From Microbispora sp. H13382 (GTDB lineage Bacteria > Actinomycetota > Actinomycetes > Streptosporangiales > Streptosporangiaceae), in NCBI RefSeq assembly GCF_014161445.1, contig NZ_JABBXA010000002.1, positions 1-64,000 on the forward strand: DNA of 64,000 nt, in the 5' to 3' direction. Of this stretch, positions 50,146 through 58,072 are shown one piece after another. Position 1 is the first letter of the stretch; each line of letters begins with the position of its first letter. The notes under the pieces were generated by a model. It was not told where the DNA came from, did not search any database, and saw only the letters and a program-made list of their open reading frames with translations. The position numbers and the translations under genes are program-made.

Positions 50146-50257
50146 GCCCATTATCCAGTGATTACTCGCGAAATTATCGTCGCCATCGGGCACGTACGCC
50201 GCCCGCCGGTTCGGCACCAGCGAGGGAACAGTGGCCGTCGATAAACCCTCCTGTTAT

Positions 50258-50288
50258 GTTTCCGGCGAATTGCCGGAAACTTTTCCGG
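50258..50288. promoter_or_regulatory. Overlapping palindromes upstream of the GH5 gene
   Basis: GTTTCCGGC-GAATT-GCCGGAAAC (50258-50280) is a perfect 9-5-9 inverted repeat. Its right arm is reused in CCGGAAA-CT-TTTCCGG (50273-50288). Two mutually exclusive dyads 75-105 bp before the GTG suggest an operator or an RNA switch-like hairpin. No -10/-35 pair could be placed confidently. Confidence 0.5.
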
Positions 50289-50363
50289 CAAAGGAGCCGA
50301 CTTGTTTCGCAGTCGAGATCGGCCGGCGCAGTCGACGGCTGACGCCCACAAGGGAGAGCAACG

Positions 50364-52535
50364 GTGAATCTGCACAGGTTACGAAGAGCCCGGCTGCGGG
50401 CCGGCGCGGTCGCCGGCGCCGTGGTCGCGCTGCTGGTGGCAGGGCTTCTGACGGCCGTGGGCGCCCAGGCGGCGGCCGGCTGCCGCGTGGCGTACACGGT
50501 CTCGGCCCAATGGCCGGGCGGCTTCACCGCCGACGTGAACGTGACCAACCTCGGCGACCCGGTCAACGGCTGGCGCCTGGCCTGGACGTTCCCGTCCGGG
50601 CAGCGGGTGACCCAGGCGTGGAGCAGCACGATCACCTCGTCGGGCGCGCAGGTCACCGCCGTGAACGAAAGCTGGAACGCGGCCATCGCGACCAACGCGA
50701 CGGTCTCCTTCGGCTTCAACGGGTCGTGGTCGAGCGCCAACACCGCGCCGGACACCTTCACCCTCAACGGCGTCACGTGCACCGGGAACGTCGGCTCGCC
50801 GTCGCCGTCGCCTTCGGCAAGCCCATCGCGATCCCCCAGCCCGTCGCCGTCGGCCAGTCCGTCGCGGTCCCCCTCGCCGTCGCCGTCGCCTTCGCCGTCA
50901 CCGTCCCCCAGCCCATCCCCCTCGCCGTCGGCGTCTCCGCAGCCGGGCGACGCGATGGCCAGGGTGGCCGCCATGCAGCCCGGCTGGAACCTGGGCAACA
51001 CCTTCGACGCGATTCCCGACGAGACGTCATGGGGCAACCCGCCGACGACCCAGGCCATGCTGCACTACGTGCGGTCCCAGGGATACAACAGCATCCGGAT
51101 CCCGGTGACCTGGAGCAACCACCACGGCCCGGCGCCGGACTACACCCTCGACGCCGCCTGGCTGAGCCGCGTCCGCCAGGTGGTCGACTGGTCCCTGGCC
51201 GAGGGCTTCTCCGTGATGATCAACCTGCATCACGACTCCTGGCAGTGGATCAACGGATACCCCGGTGACCGCACGACCGTGATGAACCGGTACAACGCGC
51301 TGTGGCGGCAACTCGCCGGCACGTTCCGCGACTACTCGCAGAAGCTGGTGTTCGAGAGCATCAACGAGCCGCAGTTCACCGGCACCTCGGGAGACAGCGA
51401 GAGCGACCAGGTGCTGAACGAGCTCAACACCGCGTTCGTCCGCCTCGTGCGCGCGTCCGGCGGCGGCAACGCCACCCGGCTGCTCGTGCTGCCCACCCTG
51501 TACACCAGCTCCGAGCAGGCCCGGCTGGACGCGTTGACGGGCACCTTCAACCAACTGCACGACCCCAACCTCGCCGCGACGGTGCACTTCTACGGGTGGT
51601 GGCCGTTCAGCGCCAACATCGCCGGCGGCACTCGCTATGACAGCAACGTCGAAAGCGACCTGGTCAGCGGCTTCGACCGGGTGTACAACACGTTCGTGTC
51701 CCGCGGGATCCCCGTGATCGTCGGAGAGTGGGCGCTGCTCGCCTACGACTACACCCGGCCCGGCATCATCGAACGCGGCGAGTTCCTCAAGTTCATCGAG
51801 GCCGTCGGCTACAACGCCCGCATCCGCAAGCTCACCACCATGCTCTGGGACGCGGGCTCGTTCCTGGAGCGCAACGCGCTGCGATGGCGGGACCAGGGCA
51901 TCTACGAGATGATGAAGGCCAGCTGGACCATGCGATCCGGCACGGCCTCCTCCGACCAGGTGTATCTCCCGCGCAGCGGCACGATCACCGCCAGGACGCT
52001 CACGCTCAACCTCAACGGCACCTCGTTCCAGGGCCTGCGACAGGGCGGCACCAACCTCGCCAACGGCGCGGACTACACCGTGTCCGGCAACACGCTGACC
52101 CTCACCGCGGCGGCCCTCACCCGGCTGGCCGGGAACCGGGCCTACGGCGTGAACGCCACCATCGAGGCCCGCTTCTCCCAGGGCGCGCCCTGGCAGATCA
52201 GCGTCATCACCTCCGACCCGCCGACCCAGGCAGCCGCCACCGGCACGACCTCCTCGTTCTCCATCCCCACCCAGTTCCGCGGCGACCAGCTCGCCACGAT
52301 GGAGGCCAAGTACGCCGACGGCAGCCCCGCGGGACCGGCCAACTGGACCTCGTACAAGGAGTTCTGGGCGAGCTTCCAGCCCGACTACACCGCGAACACC
52401 ATCATCCTGAAACCCGAGTTCTTCGCCGAGGTCAACGACGGCCGCGTCACCCTCACCTTCCACTTCTGGAGCGGAACGAAGATCACCTACTACATCACCA
52501 AGTCCGGCGCCACGGTGACCGGAAGCACCACCTGA
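50364..52535 (+). CDS. Secreted modular endoglucanase/xyloglucanase (CBM2 - SP linker - GH5 - X2 - CBM46)
   Basis: 723 residues. A signal peptide (about 1-37) is followed by a CBM2 cellulose-binding domain (about 38-142: CRVAYTVSAQWPGGFTADV, WRLAWTF), a Ser-Pro linker (about 144-194) and a GH5 barrel (about 198-515). The acid/base is Glu335 in SINEPQF and the nucleophile Glu455 in VIVGEWALL. Then comes an X2/Ig-like domain (about 535-620: LTLNLNGTSFQGLRQG) and a CBM46-like C-terminal domain. GH5_4 enzymes with X2-CBM46 commonly attack xyloglucan and beta-glucans. GTG 50364 has AGGGAG upstream. LacI, lplABC-like, GH95 and GH42 neighbours support a xyloglucan role (inference). Confidence 0.92.
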   Translation: MNLHRLRRARLRAGAVAGAVVALLVAGLLTAVGAQAAAGCRVAYTVSAQWPGGFTADVNVTNLGDPVNGWRLAWTFPSGQRVTQAWSSTITSSGAQVTAVNESWNAAIATNATVSFGFNGSWSSANTAPDTFTLNGVTCTGNVGSPSPSPSASPSRSPSPSPSASPSRSPSPSPSPSPSPSPSPSPSPSASPQPGDAMARVAAMQPGWNLGNTFDAIPDETSWGNPPTTQAMLHYVRSQGYNSIRIPVTWSNHHGPAPDYTLDAAWLSRVRQVVDWSLAEGFSVMINLHHDSWQWINGYPGDRTTVMNRYNALWRQLAGTFRDYSQKLVFESINEPQFTGTSGDSESDQVLNELNTAFVRLVRASGGGNATRLLVLPTLYTSSEQARLDALTGTFNQLHDPNLAATVHFYGWWPFSANIAGGTRYDSNVESDLVSGFDRVYNTFVSRGIPVIVGEWALLAYDYTRPGIIERGEFLKFIEAVGYNARIRKLTTMLWDAGSFLERNALRWRDQGIYEMMKASWTMRSGTASSDQVYLPRSGTITARTLTLNLNGTSFQGLRQGGTNLANGADYTVSGNTLTLTAAALTRLAGNRAYGVNATIEARFSQGAPWQISVITSDPPTQAAATGTTSSFSIPTQFRGDQLATMEAKYADGSPAGPANWTSYKEFWASFQPDYTANTIILKPEFFAEVNDGRVTLTFHFWSGTKITYYITKSGATVTGSTT

Positions 52536-52545
52536 CGAACCACGT

Positions 52546-52580
52546 ACGGGTGCCGCGGCCACACCGGCCGCGGCACCCGT
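52546..52580 (+). terminator. Terminator after the GH5 gene
   Basis: A 15-bp perfect stem (ACGGGTGCCGCGGCC at 52546-52560 with 52566-52580) and 5-nt loop, ten bases after the stop and just before the convergent GH95 stop. Confidence 0.85.
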
Positions 52581-52585
52581 CGCCG

Positions 52586-54727
52586 TCAGCGGCGGGTCCG
52601 AGGGGTGGTGACGGTGAGGCGGCGGGAGGCGGCGCCGGCCAGGACGGCTTCGACGCCCTCGGGGGACCAGGTGAGGCGCTCGACGACGACTCCGTGCCGG
52701 GCGCGCAGGCCGCGCACCTCGCCGGACGGCCAGGGGCAGGCCGGGAGCAGGTCGAGGCGGTCGCCCTCCGACCGGACGAGCATCGCGGCGACCAGCGCGG
52801 GGACCCCGCCGCACACGTCCACGTTGAAGATGGCGTCGCGGTTGTGGGTGGAAACCATGTTGGCCCGCCAGTAACGGGTGACCAACAGGTCGAGGGCCTG
52901 CGACGCCTCCGCCGCCATGCCGAGGTTCGCGGCGGCCAGGCCCAGCTGGACCAGCCCGAAGGCCATCTCGTCCGACTCCGCTCCGCGCCACCACTCCAGC
53001 CGCCGGCGTACGGCCTCGGCGCCCGCGGCGCGCAGGGCCGGGTCGGCGGCCTCGCCGGTGTCGTACCAGAACGGGTAGAGGTGCGAGGCGTGCCGGTGGG
53101 CGTGGTCGTCCTCCAGCGTGAGACCGGGTGGCGGCGCCCACTCCGACAGCTCGCCCGTGGGCGCGATCCGGTACGCCGACAGCCGGTCGCGCAGGGCCTG
53201 CCACCGGCGCGCGTCGAGCGACGACTCCCCATGTGCCCGGACGAGGTTGCGCAGCAGGTCGCGTACGGCGGCGATGTCCATCGTGGCGTTGACGCACGCC
53301 TGGGCGTCGCCGCCGGAAGGGGCGTTCTCCGGCGAGTACGAGGGCGCGAAGTTCCCGTGCTCGTCCAGGAAGTCCTCGTAGAACTCGGCCGCCTCGGTCA
53401 TGAACGGCAGCGCCCGCTCCCGGAGGAAGCCGAGGTCGCCCGTGTGATCGTAGTAGTCGTAGTAGAGCCGCGACAGCCAGGCCGCCCCCGCCGTCCAGAA
53501 GGTCAGGCACCACGTGGGGTGGAAGTGGTTGTGCCTGCCGTGGGTCGAGACGTGGGCCGGCACGAGGATCCCCCGGCAGCCGTACAGCCTGCGGGCGTTG
53601 TCCCGGAAGTCGGGCAGGAGGCGTTCGAGCAGGTCGAAGACCGGGAGCAGGAGCTCGGGCGTGCCGGTGACGAGCAGCCCGGCGACCGCCGCCTGCAGGT
53701 TGCCGTCGAGGGTGTAGCCGGACTGCCACGGCGGCCGGAACGTCCCGCTCCACACGCCCTGCAGGGTCGGCGGCAGCTCCCCCACGCTGGAGACGATCGC
53801 GTACCTCGCCGCCGCGAAGACGGCCTCGACCAGCTCGGGCCCGCCGCGCGCGAGCAGGTCCTCGCTCCTGGGGCGCGCGTCGCGTCCGCCGAGGCGGAGC
53901 CGTACGCGGCCGGACAGGTCGCCGTGGATCGCGGCGTGGTCCCGCAGGAGCCGGGCGGCGTCGGGGACGATCCGGTCCAGCGGACACGGCTCGGCCGGGG
54001 CGGGGTGGACGACGGTCCGGGCGAGGATCGTGACCTCCCGCGCGCCGCGCACCTCCAGCACGCCGCCACCCGCGCGCAGCCGGCCGTCCTCGGTGTGGAC
54101 CCGGCACTCCACGGTGTATCCCGTGACACCTCCCTGCCGGGAGAACTCGGCGCGCAACTCCAGCCGGTCGGGGGCGACCTGTGTCGCGTACGCGACCGGC
54201 GCCGGGGGCTCCCCGCCGACCGGCGCGAGCGCGAGGGTCCCCGAGACGTCGCCCAGGAGGCGGATCACCACGACGTCGCGGGCGCGGGAGACGAACACCT
54301 CCTGCCTGAGGACCCCGGGCCATTCCTGGGTCACCAGCCCGGTCGTGAAGTCGCAGCTCCGCTCGTAGCCCTCCGGCGCCGTCCCGTGCGTGTAGGTCAG
54401 GGTCCCCGCGCCGATCAGCGGGTCGACCCAGCGCAGGTCCGCGTAGCCGGGATCCTGCTCGACGGCCACCTCCATCACCCGCTCGGCCGCCCGCCGGAAC
54501 TCCCCCTCGTGGAGCAGCGCGCGCAGCTCCGGCAGGATCCTGGCGGTCTCCGGCGGGTCGATCGGCGGCAGCGTGGGCAGGAACAGCCGCTCGTGCGACA
54601 GCGTGACCCGCATCTCGGGGCCCGTCCCGTAGACCAGGGCGCCCTGCCGGCCGTTCCCGCTGATCAGCGCGTGCTCCCAGTCGCCCGTACGGGTGCGCGA
54701 GACGAAGCCGTTGACTCCTTGATCCAC
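52586..54727 (-). CDS. Glycoside hydrolase family 95 (alpha-L-fucosidase/galactosidase type), cytoplasmic
   Basis: 713 residues. It shows the GH95 order: an N-terminal beta domain (ALISGNGRQGALVYGTGPEMRVTLSHERLFLP), an (alpha/alpha)6 barrel with LPPTLQGVWSGTFRPPWQSGYTLDGNLQAAVAGLL and HAHRHASHLYPFWYDTG, VSTHNRDAIFNVDVCGG, and a C-terminal beta domain. Family members remove alpha-1,2-fucose or L-galactose from oligosaccharides by inversion. There is no signal peptide, so it works on imported fragments. The GTG start is not preceded by a Shine-Dalgarno sequence and may be leaderless. It is divergent from the GH42 gene across only 56 bp. Confidence 0.85.
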   Translation of the reverse strand: MDQGVNGFVSRTRTGDWEHALISGNGRQGALVYGTGPEMRVTLSHERLFLPTLPPIDPPETARILPELRALLHEGEFRRAAERVMEVAVEQDPGYADLRWVDPLIGAGTLTYTHGTAPEGYERSCDFTTGLVTQEWPGVLRQEVFVSRARDVVVIRLLGDVSGTLALAPVGGEPPAPVAYATQVAPDRLELRAEFSRQGGVTGYTVECRVHTEDGRLRAGGGVLEVRGAREVTILARTVVHPAPAEPCPLDRIVPDAARLLRDHAAIHGDLSGRVRLRLGGRDARPRSEDLLARGGPELVEAVFAAARYAIVSSVGELPPTLQGVWSGTFRPPWQSGYTLDGNLQAAVAGLLVTGTPELLLPVFDLLERLLPDFRDNARRLYGCRGILVPAHVSTHGRHNHFHPTWCLTFWTAGAAWLSRLYYDYYDHTGDLGFLRERALPFMTEAAEFYEDFLDEHGNFAPSYSPENAPSGGDAQACVNATMDIAAVRDLLRNLVRAHGESSLDARRWQALRDRLSAYRIAPTGELSEWAPPPGLTLEDDHAHRHASHLYPFWYDTGEAADPALRAAGAEAVRRRLEWWRGAESDEMAFGLVQLGLAAANLGMAAEASQALDLLVTRYWRANMVSTHNRDAIFNVDVCGGVPALVAAMLVRSEGDRLDLLPACPWPSGEVRGLRARHGVVVERLTWSPEGVEAVLAGAASRRLTVTTPRTRR

Positions 54728-54783
54728 CCGAATTAGTTTGACATCCGGCCTAAAGAAGGGCCAGCCTGAAGAAGGGCACGTGC

Positions 54784-56691
54784 ATGCCGCTCTGGTACGG
54801 CGGGGACTACAACCCGGAGCAGTGGCCCGAAGAGGTCTGGGCCGAGGACGTGACGCTCATGCGCCGGGCCGGGGTCACCCTCGTGACCATGGGCGTCTTC
54901 TCCTGGGCGCGACTTGAGCCGTCCGAGGGCCGCCACACCTTCGACTGGCTCGACCGGGTGCTCGGCCTGCTCGCCGACGGCGGGATCCGGGTGGACCTCG
55001 CCGTCCCGACCGCCTCTCCCCCGCCGTGGTTCTCCCTGGCGCACCCCGACGCCCTGACCGTCACCCGGGACGGCGTACGGCTCACGCACGGCAGCCGCGA
55101 CACCTACTGCGTGAGCGCCCCGGCCTACCGGGAGGCGTCGCTGCGGATCACCCGCGCCCTCGCCGAGCGCTACCGCGACCACCCCGCGCTGGCGATGTGG
55201 CACGTGCACAACGAGTACGGCACGCCCTGCCACTGCGACCACGCCGCGACGGCGTTCCGGGCCTGGCTGCGGAAGCGGTACGGCGGCCTCGACGCGCTCA
55301 ACGACGCGTGGACGACGGCGTTCTGGGGCCAGCACTACTCGGACTGGGCGCAGATCACCCCGCCCAGGGCGACGCAGTATCTCCAGAACCCCGCGCAGGC
55401 GCTCGACTTCCGCCGGTTCGTCTCCGACGAGATGCTCGCCCACTTCCGCGAGCAGCGCGACCTGCTGCGCGGCCTGACCCCCGGCGTGCCCGTCACCACC
55501 AACTACGTGCTGGCCGGCTGGGCCTCGGTCGACCACTGGAAGTGGTCGACCGAGGTCGACCTCGTCGCCGTCGACCACTATCCCGCGGGGCAGGGCATGG
55601 CGGCGGCCGAGCAGAGCGCGTTCGCCGCCGATCTGGCCAGGTCGTGGGCGCGCGGGCGGCCCTGGCTGCTCATGGAGCAGGCCACGGGGTATGTGACGGG
55701 CCCCCGCCTGGCGGCCAAGGAGCCCGGGGAGATCGCCAGGCACAGCCTGCAACACGTCGCCCGCGGCGCGGAGGGCGTGCTGTTCTTCCAGTGGCGCGCC
55801 TCCCGCGGCGGCGCCGAGCAGTGGCACCCCGGCATGGTCCCGCACGCGGGCCCGGACTCACGCGTCTTCCGTGAGGTCTGCGCCCTGGGCGAGGCGCTGA
55901 AGCGGATCCCCGCGCCACCCGGCGGGCCCCCCGTCGAGGCGGAGGCCGCGATCCTGTGGGACGAGGAGGCGTGGTGGGCCGTCCAGCGGCCCGGCCTGCC
56001 GTCCACCGAGATCGACTACCTCGCGGCCGTCGAGCAGGCCCACCGGGTGCTGTGGCGGCAGGGCGTGACCGCCTGCTTCGCCCATCCGTCGCACGACCTG
56101 TCGGCGCACCGGGCCGTCCTCGTGCCGAGCCTCTACCTCATCTCCGACGAGGCCGCCGGCAACCTCGCGGCGCACGTCGAGGGCGGCGGCACGCTCGTCG
56201 TGTCGTACTTCAGCGGGATCGCCGACGAGCACACCCGGGTGCGGACGGGCGGCTACCCGGGGGCGTTGCGCGAGGTCCTCGGCATCCGCGTGGAGGAGTT
56301 CCGCCCGCTCGCCGGCCCGGTGGAGCTGCCGGAACTCGGCCGCGCGACCGCCTGGAGCGAGGTCGTCCACCTGGCCGGGGCCGAGGCGGTCGCCCGCTAC
56401 CCCGGCGGCGGGCCCGCGGTCACCCGTCACCGCTTCGGCGAGGGCACCGCCTGGTACGTCTCGACGCGGCTCGACGACCCCGGGTACGCCCGGCTGCTGG
56501 CCGCCGCCGGCCTGGCCGGGAACGGCGTCCCCGGCGTCGAGATCGTGCGGCGGCGCGACCAGGTCGTCGCCCTCAACCACACGGCGGACGAGCAGCCCGT
56601 GCCGGTCCACGGCACCGACCTGATCACCGGCAGGCCCGTCACCGGCGCCCTGCGCCCCGGACAGTGCGTCGTGGTGCGGAGCGCGCGGTAG
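54784..56691 (+). CDS. Glycoside hydrolase family 42 beta-galactosidase, cytoplasmic
   Basis: 635 residues. The GH42 barrel starts at once (LWYGGDYNPEQWPEEVWAEDVTLMRRAGV). The acid/base is Glu144 in WHVHNEYG, followed by the CHCDH cluster, and the nucleophile is Glu298 in LLMEQATG. The trimerisation domain (about 390-590) and a small C-terminal beta domain follow. It releases terminal beta-galactose from oligosaccharides. No signal peptide is present. It shares a short divergent region with GH95, so both are probably switched by the same regulator and trim galactose- and fucose-bearing side chains of fragments imported by the nearby ABC system. Confidence 0.92.
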   Translation: MPLWYGGDYNPEQWPEEVWAEDVTLMRRAGVTLVTMGVFSWARLEPSEGRHTFDWLDRVLGLLADGGIRVDLAVPTASPPPWFSLAHPDALTVTRDGVRLTHGSRDTYCVSAPAYREASLRITRALAERYRDHPALAMWHVHNEYGTPCHCDHAATAFRAWLRKRYGGLDALNDAWTTAFWGQHYSDWAQITPPRATQYLQNPAQALDFRRFVSDEMLAHFREQRDLLRGLTPGVPVTTNYVLAGWASVDHWKWSTEVDLVAVDHYPAGQGMAAAEQSAFAADLARSWARGRPWLLMEQATGYVTGPRLAAKEPGEIARHSLQHVARGAEGVLFFQWRASRGGAEQWHPGMVPHAGPDSRVFREVCALGEALKRIPAPPGGPPVEAEAAILWDEEAWWAVQRPGLPSTEIDYLAAVEQAHRVLWRQGVTACFAHPSHDLSAHRAVLVPSLYLISDEAAGNLAAHVEGGGTLVVSYFSGIADEHTRVRTGGYPGALREVLGIRVEEFRPLAGPVELPELGRATAWSEVVHLAGAEAVARYPGGGPAVTRHRFGEGTAWYVSTRLDDPGYARLLAAAGLAGNGVPGVEIVRRRDQVVALNHTADEQPVPVHGTDLITGRPVTGALRPGQCVVVRSAR

Positions 56692-56700
56692 GACGAACCG

Positions 56701-57033
56701 TCAGTGGGTCACCGGAATCCGGGGCTCCGGGGCCTCGGCGGCCGGCCGGCGGTGCCGGGCGGCCTCCGCCGTCTCCTGCCGCGTCCCCTCCGGCCGCCCG
56801 GGCCGCGGCTCGTCCCGCGCCTGTTCCCGGGCGGGGCGGCCCTCGGCCTGCCCGATCTCCTTCTCCAGGTCGTCCGCCGTCGGCGCCTCCAGCATGCGCG
56901 GCACCAGCACCGTCGTCACCCGGGGGACGGCCCAGTAGCTTCCGGTGCGCTCGCCGTACCAGACCATCCAGCCGGGCGTCCTCGCCGCCAGCGCCCGCGC
57001 GGCGTTCCTGCCCTCGGCGATCTCGTCTGCCAT
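56701..57033 (-). CDS. Conserved actinobacterial hypothetical protein (110 aa)
   Basis: 110 residues. The N-terminal half (MADEIAEGRNAARALAARTPGWMVWYGERTGSYWAVPR) has the GWMVWYG...YWA pattern found in many short actinomycete proteins of unknown role. The C-terminal half is a charged, Pro/Glu/Arg-rich disordered tail with no hydrophobic segment. ATG 57033 has GGGAGG at good spacing, and an upstream extension of the frame is rejected for this reason. No partner is evident from the neighbours. Confidence 0.65.
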   Translation of the reverse strand: MADEIAEGRNAARALAARTPGWMVWYGERTGSYWAVPRVTTVLVPRMLEAPTADDLEKEIGQAEGRPAREQARDEPRPGRPEGTRQETAEAARHRRPAAEAPEPRIPVTH

Positions 57034-57550
57034 GCCGATCCTCCCGTTCGCCGTACTTCCGGGAACGCGCCCTCTACCCGCGTACGGACGCCCCAAGCAC
57101 CGGCGGTCCAAGGGGTGGACGGAGGGATCGGCACGGCCGGTAATGGGTTCGCCAAGAGGGACCAGGAAAGGTGAGCATTATCGGAGAAATTCTGGATAGG
57201 TGTCATTTGACTGGCCGACTGGTATGTTTGAAGCAGTCCAGTCTCCACCCCCGAGAGACCGGGCGGCCCGCACCGGCATCGCGCCCGGATGCCCGCCTCC
57301 GGCGATCACCCACAGGCCGGAAACCCCTGAAGGACAGTGGTTTCCCGCGACCCCGGGACGATCGGGACACCTCGCCAGAGATCATCACGTAGCCCTACAT
57401 CTTTACCTATTTGCCACATTCTGGCGTACAGGTGGGATTGCCGGACGGACTCGCATACCGCCGACCGTCGCGCATTACCGGGACCTGACACTCCGCCGGG
57501 TAGCGTCGTTCACGACAGTACGCCCGAAAAATATGGATGAAGGCGCGTAT
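57034..57550. other. 517-bp intergenic region upstream of the STAS gene
   Basis: No gene supported. The base composition is lower in GC around 57160-57240 and 57385-57440, as in promoter regions. A partial dyad GACTGG...CCAGTC (about 57209-57243) and a GGGTAG-like element (about 57498) upstream of the STAS gene were seen, but no complete promoter could be assigned. Reading frames here lack codon bias. Confidence 0.5.
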
Positions 57551-57931
57551 ATGACAACGCAGCAGCTCGAGATTACTGTGAGCGATCACCAGCCGGCCGT
57601 CGTGGTCGCGCTGCGCGGTGAACTCGACATCGCCAGCGGAGACACGTTCCGGAGGGCGATCGGGAATCTTGTCCGCCAGGGTCGCGTGAAGATCGTGGTG
57701 GATGCGTCCGGTCTGCGGTTCTGCGACTCCAGTGGCCTGGAGGCGCTGCTGGACGCCCGGGACGACATCCAGAAGGCCGCCGGTTCGATGCGGCTCACCG
57801 GAGTTCACGGCATCTTGAAGATCGTCCTTGAGGCGACCCGGCTGCGCGACACGTTCATCATCGACGGCACGCCCGTCGAGGCGGTCGCCGCCATGGTGGT
57901 GAGCGCCTCGCGCGACGTGTCCATGGTCTGA
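57551..57931 (+). CDS. STAS-domain anti-sigma factor antagonist
   Basis: 126 residues: VVVALRGELDIASGDTFRRAIGNLV, the phosphorylatable loop IVVDASGLRFCDSSGLEALLDA, MRLTGVHGILKIVLEATRL, and a short tail. It is closer to the RsbV/BldG type than the gene at 27180. ATG 57551 follows GAAGG eight bases upstream; ATG 57533 would add six residues. It is monocistronic, with a strong terminator. It should bind a GHKL anti-sigma protein; the nearest candidate is encoded at 61394-61834. Confidence 0.88.
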   Translation: MTTQQLEITVSDHQPAVVVALRGELDIASGDTFRRAIGNLVRQGRVKIVVDASGLRFCDSSGLEALLDARDDIQKAAGSMRLTGVHGILKIVLEATRLRDTFIIDGTPVEAVAAMVVSASRDVSMV

Positions 57932-57948
57932 CCGTTTGATTGACCACC

Positions 57949-57979
57949 GGCCCCCGCCCTCGCACCGAGGGCGGGGGCC
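57949..57979 (+). terminator. Terminator after the STAS gene
   Basis: A 14-bp perfect stem (GGCCCCCGCCCTCG at 57949-57962 with 57966-57979) and 3-nt loop. Confidence 0.85.
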
Positions 57980-58072
57980 TCTGACCGCCCGCCGCGGTCG
58001 TTTGTGCCGGTCAGGTCCGGGTACGCGCGGACGAGGGGAACGGCCCCGTCGTTCAGGGGGAGGAACACGGAC

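Noticed and set aside
50800..50945. Short-period direct repeats resembling a CRISPR or minisatellite
   Set aside because: Codon repeats for the Ser-Pro linker, with no unique spacers.
50174..51058. Minus-strand frame with Gly-Asp-Gly-Glu repeats resembling calcium-binding repeats
   Set aside because: The repeat is only the reverse reading of the Ser-Pro linker codons of the GH5 enzyme.
51027..54323. 1098-codon minus-strand frame across GH5 and GH95
   Set aside because: It spans two unrelated genes in a non-coding phase and crosses the terminator at 52546-52580. No recognisable domain.
57171..57392. 73-codon plus-strand frame with a possible ribosome-binding site
   Set aside because: A Shine-Dalgarno-like GGAAAGG precedes it, but the codons show no G/C third-position preference and there is no recognisable fold.
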